Shown here: piece by piece, positions 34,962 to 46,633 of the stretch
Numbering within the stretch: the stretch's first letter is position 1
Layout of the letters: the number at the start of each line of letters is the position of its first letter
DNA from: Lichenostomus cassidix
Taxonomy: Eukaryota > Chordata > Aves > Passeriformes > Meliphagidae
Reading direction: 5' to 3'
Length of the DNA stretch: 64,000 nt
Assembly: GCA_008360975.2 (NCBI GenBank)
Contig: CM039183.1
Location: 37,997,850-38,061,849 of the forward strand
The notes under the pieces: model-generated
Told to the model about the DNA's origin: nothing
Databases searched by the model: none
Seen by the model: the letters and a program-made list of their open reading frames with translations, nothing else
Program-made: the position numbers and the translations under genes

Positions 34962-37900
34962 ACCTTCTCATAAACAGCTAAAATTAGCCAAAACCTACAA
35001 CTTCAGGGAAAGGGGGGGCAGTGAGGATGGCAGGGCAAATGCAGAACTATTCCCATTTCACGCCACATCTAATGAAAATATTTGGTCAGGAAGAATAGGA
35101 AAAATGTTTTAAACAATGTAAGGTTTTATATTAAAATTTTCTAACTATAATCATTTCAGAAATCCTGATATGCTTCATTTCCACATTATTGCATGTCAAT
35201 GTTTTGCTATAACACAGAATTTTTTAACTGACTAAAAATTAAAATGGGGAAAAGAAGTTAAAAATATTAAATAGACTGAAGACTGAATGTTTCACATTTA
35301 TACAAAAGTTTTAGAATTCCCACTATGCCATTTTTATGATTTGACAACTAATCTAGGAAATCCTGGTTGTAGGAACATCATAATTCGTGCACCCAGTCTG
35401 TTTGCTGAAGTCCTAAATTGAAAGTGCTCTCTTCTCTCCCTCAGGTAATGTCACCTGGCCTTGAACAAAGCCAGCAGAAAAAACAGTTGCGGGGTGTCTA
35501 CCAATTCACCCTATGGGAAAGCCTATTAACCCATTTCATTTATAGTGGTTGATGTTTGCACCTGACAATAAATGGCTCTCAAACCCAAGAGCAAACTGTT
35601 TTAAAGCACTGCTTTGTTCACGCATCTCTGGAGAACTAATCTGAGAAAGCTCCTTTGGGGTTTCCAACCAAGAGACAAAAGTACAGCACTTACTAACATC
35701 TTCTGCCATATCTGGGCAAAGGACTTTTCACCAGCTGAAATACACCAAGAATTATTACCTTCAATTGTCTTCTCAAGGAATAGGCAGTTTAGAGACAAGA
35801 AAAATCTCCACTTCCTTCCTAATCACCAATTCAACTCTGTGCAAAGCAGTCAGTGGATAATATGAAATGAAACTGAGAACAGCTCTCATTTTCCTGAGCA
35901 GCTAAAGTGCAGTTTTAAACATGTAACAGATATTTTGCCTTTACCATTAACAAGCAGAATACATAAAGTATGACTGCCTTGATACCCGCTGGGCACTAGA
36001 GCTTAGACTTTCATTAACAACCTTGTTAGCAATAAGAGATGCACAGTGTGCTTCATTATGAAAATTGTCATAAACCTGTGCTTTTAGGAGCTATTGTATA
36101 TCAGCTATGTCTGCCTCTTTGAACTACAGTCTTACTGTACGTAATCTAATCACAATGCTAACAAACCTGTTTTCATATGATTACAGGAAAAACACTGCAC
36201 ATTAAGAAACCCATGTGACAAGCAACAGATACTTCTAATGTCCTTTCATGCACATTAGAGTGATGCTGAAGAAGACATCTGTATGCTGCAGTGAGCAACA
36301 GCAAAATCACCAGACATGACTGCAGTCAAGAAATCACAATCCAACACTCTCAGAGGCTGGAGTTAGTATCTCCAGTAGCTCAAGTTTTGGTTATTGATCA
36401 GCCCAACCTTCATCCCCACTTATTCTGAGCAGACTCCTTACACTAAGCAGTGCTACACAAATGTTAACTGCTGAGCGTCTAAAAATCTCTCAAAGCAAAT
36501 GGCGAGAGTTCCATTCTAGGAAACATTAAAAAGTGTAGAAGAGTAGAAAACATACTGAGGGGGTGGGAATTCAGACAAAAATGAGAGAGAAAGGCTGCTT
36601 TTTTACTCCTTATACCTTACCACAAGTAGCTTCTCAATCCTATGGGCCTCCTCAGCTAAGTTTCATTTTGAGGGGCATTGGAGTAACCCAGATAACAATG
36701 CTGTTACTGCACACTCAAAGAATACAAAGCCCATCAGAAATCTGCTTATCAAGAGCAATTCACAGTTTTCACTTCCTTGGTGGATTACTTGGGTCTTATT
36801 CTTTATTTAAGTGACTCCTAATCTGTCTTCCATAGTTTCCTGTATCGTGTATGTTTGTCTTCTGTGTTCTTATAGCATCCTTGTTTTGTTCTCAGATCGC
36901 CATTTGCCATCATTAAAATTTTATCCTGAAATTTAAGGAAATAAAGAGTTGCTATATGCATTGAAGCTCCAAATCCAAAAATAATTCAATCATTGGAGGA
37001 GGCGAAGGGATATATTTTTGTTTTGTTTGGGGATTTTTTTTTTAGTTTTTCTAGTTGAAAAGTAGCTTAAGAGTCTGGTGCATATGTCACAAGTTTCCAT
37101 TTTAAAACACTGTTCTTGTAGGGCTGAGCATCAGACAAATAAAAGCTCTGAGACATTGCTTTTCCACTCTAACAACATGAAGAACAAACTATTTCTCCAA
37201 ATACATTTTGGGGAAAAAATAATGGTTCTTGGACTGGAATTTAATGTGCCAAGTTTAAATTCTCTGCAAATCAGGACTTCAGAATTACCCACCTTTGAAA
37301 CAATAGTTCATAACAAAAGTACTGCATCCTTAACTGGAACATTGAAACTGATGCTGCTGGGAGAGAGACTGAATGCATGTAAATTAAAGACATATTGCAA
37401 GATTTAATCAGTCCTGTCCAGTATTTATGAACACTCTTAAAATATGAGGTCTGAGCAGACATCATCTATCTGAATAAGTTTGTTTAAAGTAAAAGGTTGT
37501 TTATTAAATGTTATTTATACACTGTTAAACCTCAGAGGGAGAAATATTAAACGTGTCTGGGATTCACAAAGTACACAAAACAGGCACTAAAATTCTACAG
37601 TTTGATATATAACATCCTATAGTGGATAAATCCATGAACATTTGCTAAATATGTAGAAGACTTATTACATTTTCATATGGTCTACTTACTATGTAGACTT
37701 CCCTATTTGGCAAACAAAGTCTGACTATAGGGAAAACTTATTTCATTATTTTAAATCCTTTTAATACAACCCTTGGAGGATGCATAAATATTTCCTTACT
37801 GCCTTCCCTGTCACCTGATGGGGGGAACAATTGAGTCCTGAACTGTTAAACTGGCTTAAATAGAGAATTTGTGTCTCATGTCATGTTTAGAGGAAGGAAT

Positions 37901-39531
37901 CTTTGTATTTCTCTTGGCAGGTCACCGAGCAAGGTACAATCTTGCATATTATCTCTCTCCAGAATTTTGCTGATGAATTCAGAGAGTCAACATAGATCCT
38001 AATACAGTGCTAGACCCTCCCAACCTCTGTGGGAGAACTCAGCAGGTTCTCATCCCAGGGCACAGTGAAGTAAGACATTTATTTTGGCATCCAGAAAACT
38101 CTTTTTGAAATCTGCGAGAAACTTAGTAAGTTCCCATAATCTGGGAAACTGATGAAATACTGTGATTTTTTTTTCTTGCCACCAGGCAATAATGCTCTAT
38201 GTCAGAAGTAGAAATGGAAAATTTGGGCACAGAGAAATTCTGTTTTTAGAAAGTAAGGGAAATCCAGTTGCCTTCCCCTCCTTCCCCCAGCTCATTTCTC
38301 TAGTTCTTGTTCATGTAAATGAGCAGTTAAGCTTCATCAGGAACAGTGAAATCGATTGTTTAAGATAAACACTTGAAAGAAGCTCAATTCAGAAACCAGA
38401 GAAAGCTCAGATTTTTCCCATTCAATGCCAGAGATATATATCTCCAGTACCTACCAAGAACATGGCTGAAAGTACATCAAGTACAGAGGGCTACTCTCCA
38501 GAAGCCTAACTAGTAGTTGCTGTCATTTACTGGATCACAAAACAATCAGGAGTGGCTTTTAGGCCAGGAATTATTATAAATAGGTAAAATATTTCTTTAA
38601 CAAAAAGATCATTTCCCTCCTAGCAAGTTCTCCATACATATCACTTACGATCTTCGGCTAATAAATACTTTAAATGGGCATACTTAGATAACCATTCTTT
38701 CTTTTCCTTCTTTCTGACCCTTAGTACATTCCTTTAAAATTTCTCAAAAACGGGACTGAGTTTTAAGGTGAATATTTGTTATCAGGAATTTGTAAATGGC
38801 TCCGGCAAGAATGTAGGAACAGGTGTATCTTGGATGGAATCTAGCTATACAGCATAACATTCAACAGTTTAACTGATATACTGATGTATCAGTACAGACC
38901 TCCACTTCCACAATTACTTCATTCTGGAGAATTATTATAGGACAATACCTCTAACTCTAAATGGTTGCTTTCAGCCATACAAACACTTAATGTAATGTCA
39001 ATTCAATTCTTCTTTTATACCCCTTAAATCCAGCATCACCCCAAACTCTCAGTCATGATTTGATGTCCTAACTCACCAAGCTCTCCAGGATAGGGACCTG
39101 ATTTTGTCATTTTTTAAGCTTTTACTAGGTCCTCCGTAGACTTACCAGTGTCAGAGATTGACAAACAAGTATGTATACTGATGAAATTGACAGTTACCTG
39201 CTAACAGACTTAATATCTCAGGATCCTGGTGAAAAAAAACATTAATTTGAATGTACAAAGCACTGGTTCTGTAACTGTATTTATTATTTAACATTTGTGT
39301 GCTAGAACCACAGATGGGCGAGCAACAAGCAATAGCTATTGGGGAAAAACATTATTACTCCTTGTAAAAATATATCCCTAAGATAACTTACAATATTCTC
39401 CTGCCAAAATGAAACAGATAATGATTTTCTTGCAGTCTGAGAAGTCCCAGATTGCAGATGGCCAGCTGAATAATGGCTCAAGTAATGCTAAGCAATGAAC
39501 AGCTGCTAACAATGAGGAAATTGTGCTTGTA

Positions 39532-39566
39532 AGGCCTGATTCAATGCCCATTGAAGTCAATGAAAA
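39532..39566. repeat. Possible relic of a palindromic amniote repeat
   Basis: AAGGCCTGATTCAATGCCCA followed by TTGAAGTCAATG resembles a dispersed motif I recall from turtle, crocodile and bird genomes ('GGCCTGATCCAAAGCCCATTGAAGTCAATGG'). Only about 35 bases match, and I cannot name the family. This is a memory-based call that needs a repeat-library search. Confidence 0.35.
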
Positions 39567-40264
39567 TCATATAAACAGCAGTGAGTGCCCTACTGGCACT
39601 ATTCTTTGGCAAGAAGCCAAAAATCAGATAACAAAATATTGTTAAATTCCCCCAACCAGAATACTCACTGCTTTCACAGGGAAACAGACTGATCTCCAGG
39701 CAAGCCTAGAAGCATCCTAGAGAATGCAGCTGCATTTAAAATGCTGAGGTATGTTAAAATAAAAGTATAGTATATCTTAATATGTTTTCTTTTAGAATGA
39801 CTACAGACACTAAGGGATCTAGTTGATTTTCCCCCAGGTCACAGGCACGTTATAGAAAAAACGATACCTAATTTTGAAAGACCACTACCTGAAATCCTTC
39901 TTTTCATTACATGTTGAAGTTTATTAGGAAATGGCACTACTCTTGGTTAGAGCACGACCATCACTATTTCTATTAACATGCATCTATGAAGAACGTATAA
40001 AAGATCAAGTGTCTACTTCAAGTGTTTTGTAGTCATTGCTTTAGCTGGATGAAGGTGGCTACCAACCCAAAAGGAAGAAGGTTAGAGAGCTAGAGGCAGC
40101 TTGGTTTTTGCAACACCATACAAAATAAATCTCTTGTGGGTTTTCTTAAACCAACAAGTATGAAATGGCAGGTAGCCAATTTTTAAAGTGCTTGGAAGAA
40201 GCAGCACTGAAAGCCTAAACATAACATTTACAAACTTTCTATCCCTGTCCTAACCTCAGTTCAG

Positions 40265-41045
40265 AGCCTGACAAGTTCATGGTGCAGATCCTCTTGGAAA
40301 TGCCATATACTAGGGCACATGAGAAATAATGAGGTGGTTGGTGACAACTGCCATGGCTTCACTAAGGTCAAACCATGTCTGACAAAATTGGTGGCCTTCT
40401 AGGATGGGGTTACAGCAGTGGTGGAGAAGGGAAGGGCAACAGAGGTGAACTACCTGGACTTGTGCAAATCATTTGACAATGTCCTGCAAAATATCCTTGT
40501 CTCCAAACTGTAGAGGCATAGATCTGATGGATGGACCACTTAGCGGACAAGAAATTAGCTGGATTGCACTCAAGGAGTTGTGGTCAATGGCTCAGTACCC
40601 AAGTTGAGACCAGTGATGAGTGGCATTCCTTAGGAGTCAGCACTGTTTAACATATCTGTTGGCAACATCGACAGTGGGTTTGAGCACACCTTCAGCAAGT
40701 TTCTAGATCACAGGGTGTGGTGTGGTGTGGTGTGGTGTGGTGTGGTGTGGTGTGGTGTGGTGTGGTGTGGTGTGGTGTGGTGTGGTCAATAGCCTGGAGG
40801 AAAGGGATGCAATCCAGAGGGAACTTGACAGGTTTGAGAGGTGGAGCTGTGCAAACCTCATGAAGTTCAAGAAGACCAAGTGTACGGTTCTGCATCTGGG
40901 TCGGGGTAATTCCAAGCACAGATACAGGCTGGAAGGAGAATGTATCAAGACTAGCCTGGGGGGAAAGACTTGGTGGTGTCTGCAGACAAAAAGCTCAATA
41001 TGACCTGGCCATGTGCAGTTGCAGCCCAGAAAGCCAACTGTTTCC
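40265..41045 (+). repeat. CR1 LINE reverse-transcriptase fragment, plus strand
   Basis: The sequence follows the CR1 ORF2 reverse-transcriptase region in order. A 'HGFTKxKxCLTxLVAF' region lies near 40350-40400, then 'YLDLCKxFDxVL' near 40450-40485, 'NxSVGNIDSGFEHTFSKF' near 40650-40700, and after a microsatellite the open segment GRDAIQRELDRFERW...NLMKFKKTKCTVLHLGRGNS (about 40800-40920). The end corresponds to 'KLNMTWPCAVAAQKANC'. Where other copies have the catalytic Asp pair (FADD type), this copy reads roughly FLDH and then runs into the pentamer repeat, so it is inactive. Both the 5' end and the 3' UTR are missing. Stop codons and a frameshift occur upstream of the repeat. Confidence 0.93.
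40715..40786 (+). repeat. (TGTGG)n microsatellite inside CR1, about 14 units
   Basis: A perfect run of the pentamer TGTGG, about 72 bases. It sits exactly where CR1 copies normally carry a short 'CTGTGTGGTGCGGT' stretch just after the reverse-transcriptase active-site box. It most likely arose from that seed by slippage. On the plus strand the run keeps an open frame of repeated Val-Trp-Cys-Gly-Val, which has no meaning as protein. Confidence 0.97.
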
Positions 41046-42779
41046 TACCTTCTCTGACAAAGACTGTGTTGGCCAATTATTTCAAGGAATACCATGTTAC
41101 AAATGGGAACTCATTCACTGAATTGTTTTATAGGCCAGGGTTCATCAATTTTGCATAGGCTGCTTTGTTTTTAGAGCTAATTTTTAATCCTAACTCACAT
41201 CCCAGACACACATCTCTGCTTGGATTAATTAAGATCTCAGAGAGAACCTTCAGTAACAGAGGGTAATGGAGCAGATTTATAAAAGAGAACATTTCTTCAG
41301 CTTGCTCATATGCTTTGCTCTCCTGGACGTCTTTTCGGTCTCAGTAACAGAACAGGTACTTCTGTGTACCTTTATAGATTTTCCTTTCTGCTGCAGAGTC
41401 TGTTTATGTTCCATAAATGCACAGGTGGATGCACACCTGAAGTCAGGTCATACGAAGTGAAGAATCACTTCTGCTATTAGCATAGGCTGCAGGCAAGCAT
41501 AGTGCAAATAACTTTTTGCAGCTGTATCAACATTCTCCAGTCTCTACTTGCGTTGTCCAAATCATTCTGTTCTGAGGCTTCAAAAAGAGATGGAAAACAT
41601 GGCTAATCACAAGATTTACTAACTACGTTGTTACAAAAAAATGCAAAAGATTGGACTGGGAGCGCCAAGGGACTAGAGGAAGCCACAGCAATGATGAGCA
41701 CAAAGGAGATCCTCCTTTGGAGAGACTCCCCAAGGGAAATATATTAACCAGCATAGGATGGGTGCTAACACCAAGGGAGCCCTGATGGCATTTCTGAGTG
41801 TCCCTGTCACTCACATCATGCACCTGCCACTCCTGTCACCTGGGACTGACAATTTTGGTTCAGAGCCAACTTGAAAGGACACTTCTGTTGCAGAGTTCCT
41901 CCCCAGGGATAACATTGTGTTCCTGCTGAGTGAAAGGTCTTCTGGCTGGTCTAGTACTGCCAAGCAAGATCCCCAGATGCCTCCCTGCACAGCACAGATC
42001 TGGCCTGAAGCCCTGTTGCTACCACTACTGCTCCATTATATCCTGTAGGGAGAGCAGGAGCTTTTCCAAAGTGGAATATTCTTCCACAGTTGCTGATTTA
42101 AGCTGCCCTGGGCAAAAAAAAACCCCAAGAGCATAAGACAGAAGCACTCTTGCTATGTCCACCACCTGCCATAGAGGCAAACACACCTTTTCATCATTTT
42201 GGTTGAGAGCTGGGCAGCTCCAGGCAGTTCCATTCCATTTTTCAGTCTGCTGTGATCTGTCAGCAGCCTGCCATGATGCACTGAGCTAATCACATCTGCC
42301 TCAGAGACTGACATGCAACCTCTGGCCTATAGCATCCTAAATGAAAGTTTTTGCCAGGAAAAAGATAAAAAGAAAAAATTCAGTTCCAGCAACCAGTTAT
42401 GGATGATGTAAAGGAAGGCACTGTGTGATGCAGGAGGATGCAGCCCTACGCACTGGCGTCACCAAATGTCTAGGTGAGGATTCTCATGTGTGTAGAACAG
42501 TTCAGGTTTTCCACACTAGCACACACTCTTACACACCCAGCCAATGCCACATAAAAACCAAGGAAAGGACTTCCCTCCCATCCAAATGAGTCTGCTGAGG
42601 TGGGCTTCACCTTTTTTGAGAGCACCAGACCAGTGCATAAGGACCCTCAGTAACACTTCTAGGTATGTTTGGGCCCCCTGAACTCTGCCCAGGTTCCTGA
42701 GAGGGTTGATCCTCTCCCTGAGGGCCTTGGAGGTAAAGCACCAAGAGATTAGTGTCCAACAGGAAGCTAGTGGTACACC
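41046..42779. other. Non-coding DNA, no gene seen
   Basis: About 1.7 kb with moderate GC and only short open frames. I see no recognisable transposon, exon or RNA gene. Confidence 0.6.
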
Positions 42780-42838
42780 TAGGGACTAAATTTGGGTCTC
42801 CCAAATTATAGATGTACTTTGAGACCACTGGACCAGCC
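42780..42838 (-). repeat. tRNA-like SINE head or tRNA-pseudogene relic
   Basis: On the minus strand, TGGTCCAGTGG (42835-42825) matches a Pol III A box, and AATTTAGTCCC (42792-42782) is a worn B box (consensus GGTTCRANTCC). The spacing is about 33 bases, and the segment GGGAGACCC sits just before the B box, as in tRNA-derived SINEs. The body further along the minus strand (down to about 42610) is unassigned but may belong to the same element. The B box is decayed, so it is not an active tRNA gene. Confidence 0.4.
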
Positions 42839-43846
42839 TCACTTGCTAATAATTAGAAGTTTAATGGCATTACTGAAATTAAAACCAAATTTTACTCAGT
42901 TAGACTGATCAGTATCTAATTTTGAAAGTAGTTACATGTACTGACAGGATGATTACAGCTTTATTCACCCATTTTAGACTCAAATTTAAAATAAAATATA
43001 CTGAGATTGTATCACATGATAAATTGCAGTCAGCTCTTAAGTCTATTTCTTTCAGATTTAATTCTAACATTGTGAAGCTGACAGCATCACACATCTCCAA
43101 AGAGGAGTATTATACACTCCTACAACAGAAGCTTGACAAAGGGACAGATAATACTTGTTTTGAGGCCTGGAGGGTCCCAAGCTACTGGCTCCAAAACCAC
43201 AGTCTGACTACTGATTCCCTTTAAAAATCTTTTGAAAACTCACATGCATCTACTTACAAATTCTCACTTGTACTCTTAGCTAGGAGACACTAGCATGGCA
43301 ATAATTTCACATATGGCTTAGGAAAGTCTTTGGACTTAGTACCAATGATTTTCCTTTGATGCTGTATGGCTGAGTCCATGACAACAGAAGTGCCCAGTCT
43401 GACACATAAAGAGAACCAGGCAAGCACATAGGTAAACAGTCCCAAATTGTCCTATCTTGTTTCTTTCTAAGGATCTTTCTACTAAACACAACCAATAGAA
43501 AAAGAAATACATTCTATATAGTAATTTTGGTTGTCACCAGTTCAGAATGACCTACTTAACCCATGTATATTTTCATTCATATATAAAACAATTCTCATAT
43601 GTGTGTGGCAGCAACACACTGCTAAAACATTTCTTTGCATTTAAAAATCAACCTGTACACGTGTGTATCATACAAGTGTCCTTGACACAAGTTGTCATAA
43701 CCCAGCTGAATTCATCCCACGTGTGAGGCTTTGACCTGTGCTCTGAAACTGCTACCGCATTTGCTTTCCCTTTGGTTTTCCAGTGAAGTTTCGTGTTTGC
43801 TTTTCTAAGCCTGCTTTTATTTGGACTTGTTTAAATGTTGGCCTTC

Positions 43847-43988
43847 ACGGAGCCGGGAGAGAAGAGGCGACTGTTAGAGAGTTTGTGCCCTCTGGTGTTC
43901 AGCGCTGGATACTGGAGCCCCGAAAGGCCGTGGCTCGGTGCTACCACAGCATCCTCCCTTCACCGAGCCTTGGCTGCCTCTAATGCGC
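43847..43988. promoter_or_regulatory. Small CpG-rich cluster
   Basis: Nine CpG dinucleotides occur in about 140 bases, against very few in the surrounding kilobases. It is too short for a standard CpG island definition. It may be a minor regulatory element, an untranslated exon or a recently inserted sequence. Two overlapping open frames cross it (43783-43983 and 43835-44161 plus) without recognisable domains. Confidence 0.35.
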
Positions 43989-44413
43989 CTCACTTCAGCA
44001 GGATAAAGTACCTCCCTACTCTGCTTCAGTGTAGTATTCTCAGAAAAATACTGGGTAGAGATCACGGTCTCATTTTAAGATCATTTGCACGCTTTACAAG
44101 CAAGATTTTAGCTTTGGGGATGATTTCAGCAAGACCTCTATCAATGCAGTGGTTTCCATAACTGAGGAAGACACTGGATGTAGCATGACTTTGTGTTTTC
44201 ATTAGTTCAAATCAGAAAAAAAGTACAATGGGTAACTTCAGAAAAACAAATCATTTATTGGCCAAACCCCCCAAGTCTGAAAGCTGAGAATATAATCTAA
44301 GCCTATGCTAAAATACAGAAGCTCCCATCAGCATGGTTTTCAGATGGTTGGTTCACATTTCCTGTAACCCTGGCTTTAGTAAATTCTTCAAAATCCCAAC
44401 TAAAATCAAATTT

Positions 44414-44446
44414 GTGGGCATAACATTAACACTCTGTTATGCCCAC
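44414..44446. repeat. 12-bp perfect hairpin with 9-base loop
   Basis: GTGGGCATAACA at 44414-44425 is the exact reverse complement of TGTTATGCCCAC at 44435-44446, and the loop is TTAACACTC. A G-T pair, a T-A pair and another G-T pair can extend the stem to 15. This is the longest perfect short-loop inverted repeat I noticed. It is too short for a canonical microRNA precursor. It might be a trace of a small inverted-repeat transposon. Confidence 0.9.
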
Positions 44447-44620
44447 GAGCACTAAATCTTTGCCAGAGGCGGCTCAATTACAAATTTCAGCAGGCAAATT
44501 CTGAGTAGAAAGGTGAGCTTACTCTCCTTCTGAAATCCATTCAGAGTTTCTACAGTTCATTCTAAAGATGGTCTGATGTGGAGCTGTTCGTTGTAGGGAG
44601 ATTTAAAGTAGTTTGGAAGG

Positions 44621-44657
44621 ATTTTAGTGATCATAATGATCGCTATTTTAGTGATCA
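44621..44657 (+). repeat. 13-base direct repeat, period 24
   Basis: ATTTTAGTGATCA occurs at 44621-44633 and exactly again at 44645-44657, with the related TCATAATGATC between them. It is probably a small tandem duplication. No function is inferred. Confidence 0.8.
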
Positions 44658-46609
44658 ATCACCACCACTCCACTGTCTATGCTATATACCTTCTGCATTG
44701 CCATTGCTCAGGAGCTCTCATTTTGGAAGAACTCACCTCAGCACCTACGACTGATTGGGATACCAGAGAAGTCCACCCCCTATTATTTGGAGCATCCAAA
44801 CCTGCATAACAGTAAGAGAGTTTTTGGAGGAGGCCAGTGGCTTCTGTATCTATGACCTCTCAGTCTCTTCTGCCCTGCCTACACCCATGAACCTGCTACA
44901 ACAGCTCCTCTCCACTTTGCACTGGCTGCAGACAAGTGATAAAGCTAGTTTAAACTCATATTCTGACTTAAATAAGAAAGATCCTCTTATTTGTCCTTTT
45001 GGAGGAACCATTTTCCTCCAATACTCACAACCTTTCCAGTGTTCTGAAGGAGCCATTTCTTCTCAGGGTGTTATAGAAAAATGCAGTCTGAAGATCTCAT
45101 TTACAAAAGTGTGTGAATCTCAGCAAATGAATCTTGCACAATGACATTCAAAAGAATAAGTTACCAGTTTTCACCACTGTAAAAAAATCACCCTAAAAAA
45201 GAAAAAAGCTCATGGAAAAAAAATATTAAAGGAAAAAGAAAAAAGGCAAGAGTTAACAAAGGATCTGGATTCAATAAACTGTTTCAGTGGAAATTTAGGA
45301 GCCTAAACACTGAATCTGAGCCTAACAGCCCTTTGCTACAATTATATTCACTTGAATGTTGAGCACTGTGTCATTAGATGAGAGCATTCAGACAGCGCAC
45401 TGCAGCAATAATTCACAAAGTGTTTACATTTCAACAAAGCCTTCTCTTGTGCATTCTTCTAACCATAACAGCAAATTTAGACATTTTATAAACACAGCAG
45501 ATTTGTTTTTAATTAAGGAATTTCACAGCAGTGAACTCTGATCACCTAATATTTCAAAACTGAAAACACCACTATTACAGCATAAGAGATTATTCTCTAT
45601 ATACTTCATACTCAGTATGAGTAACATTTCCCCCCCAAAAAATGCCACAGTGCCAGCAGACATTGCATGAAGAGAGTGTCAACGTTGTCCCTCCCTGCAG
45701 CTCTGCGAGAGAACTGTACCTGTGACTCAGGAGAATATGCGCAGACACACTGCTTTCAGGAATGATCATGACCAGCTTCTGCATCCCTAAGAAATTCTGT
45801 ATCTTTTAAGAAAAGCATAGCTGAAATCAATACTTGGCTGCCAAGGAAAGTGGAGAGATTTTGCTTTAGTGCTGTGGGATTCATCTTCATGACTGTCAAT
45901 CATACAATAATTTTCACAATTCCAGCACTGCAGTCTAACAAGTGCCATAATCTGTGGCCCAGACCTCTTGCCAAGCAGGAGTGAGTTAAGCTGAAAGACT
46001 AGGACACAAGAAAGGAGGAAAGGAGTGCATGTTTCACCTGATTTGACCAGTATGCAATTTACACTTGAAAGGAAAACTGGGGAAAGCTCGATCTGGTAGA
46101 AACAGTTGGCAGCAGGGCCTGTTTGCAGCTAAGAAGCCAAAAGAAGGATTGTATGGCAACAAGGCTTCTGGTTTCTGCATGAATTTCAAATCAGAGCATT
46201 ATGTTTAACCTCAAAACATCTGAAAGGGAACGATGAAGAAGCATCAATCACCTATTAGTCATTATTTCTTGGATAGTCCATGGAAAACAAAGATGCTGGG
46301 TCAGATCGGTAGCTTCTGTCAAAGCCACAGGGCTTCCTCAGCAGCCCCTGGCTTTTTTTTTCCAGCTGGGCATACCCAGGATGGCATATGAAGCCCACAT
46401 GAAAGGTAGGAGGCCTTATCCTGGACTGAACTTTCAAGTATCTCCCATCAGCTGGGGCACACACCCTCTCCAGCAAGAGAGCTGCTTCCAGTGCCTACCT
46501 GGCTACTAAACCAGAAGGCTGTCATCCAACTCAGCATGCCAAGCAACTTTGCCATTCTCAAACATTTTCTTCCTAAATCCTGCATTGTTACAACCAAGCT
46601 TGTTCACAC

Positions 46610-46633
46610 AAGTCTTTCCAGAAGTCTTTCCAG
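46610..46633 (+). repeat. Perfect 12-bp tandem duplication
   Basis: AAGTCTTTCCAG occurs twice head to tail at 46610-46621 and 46622-46633. The duplication keeps the frame of a 129-codon open reading frame (46549-46938 plus), where it yields a repeated Val-Phe-Pro segment, but that frame is not otherwise recognisable as coding. Confidence 0.9.

Larger units (their letters stand above)
32286..40264. other. Non-coding DNA, no gene seen
   Basis: About 8 kb of largely unique-looking sequence. Open frames such as 32735-33142 minus (135 codons) and 37078-37407 plus (109 codons) have no recognised domain. Small features inside are the hairpins at 32735 and 34440, a 12-base C run at 34950-34961 and a short repeat relic near 39532. 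Confidence 0.55.

Noticed and set aside
40722..41003. Open frame with repeated Val-Trp-Cys-Gly-Val
   Set aside because: It is the TGTGG microsatellite read through into a dead CR1 reverse-transcriptase fragment.
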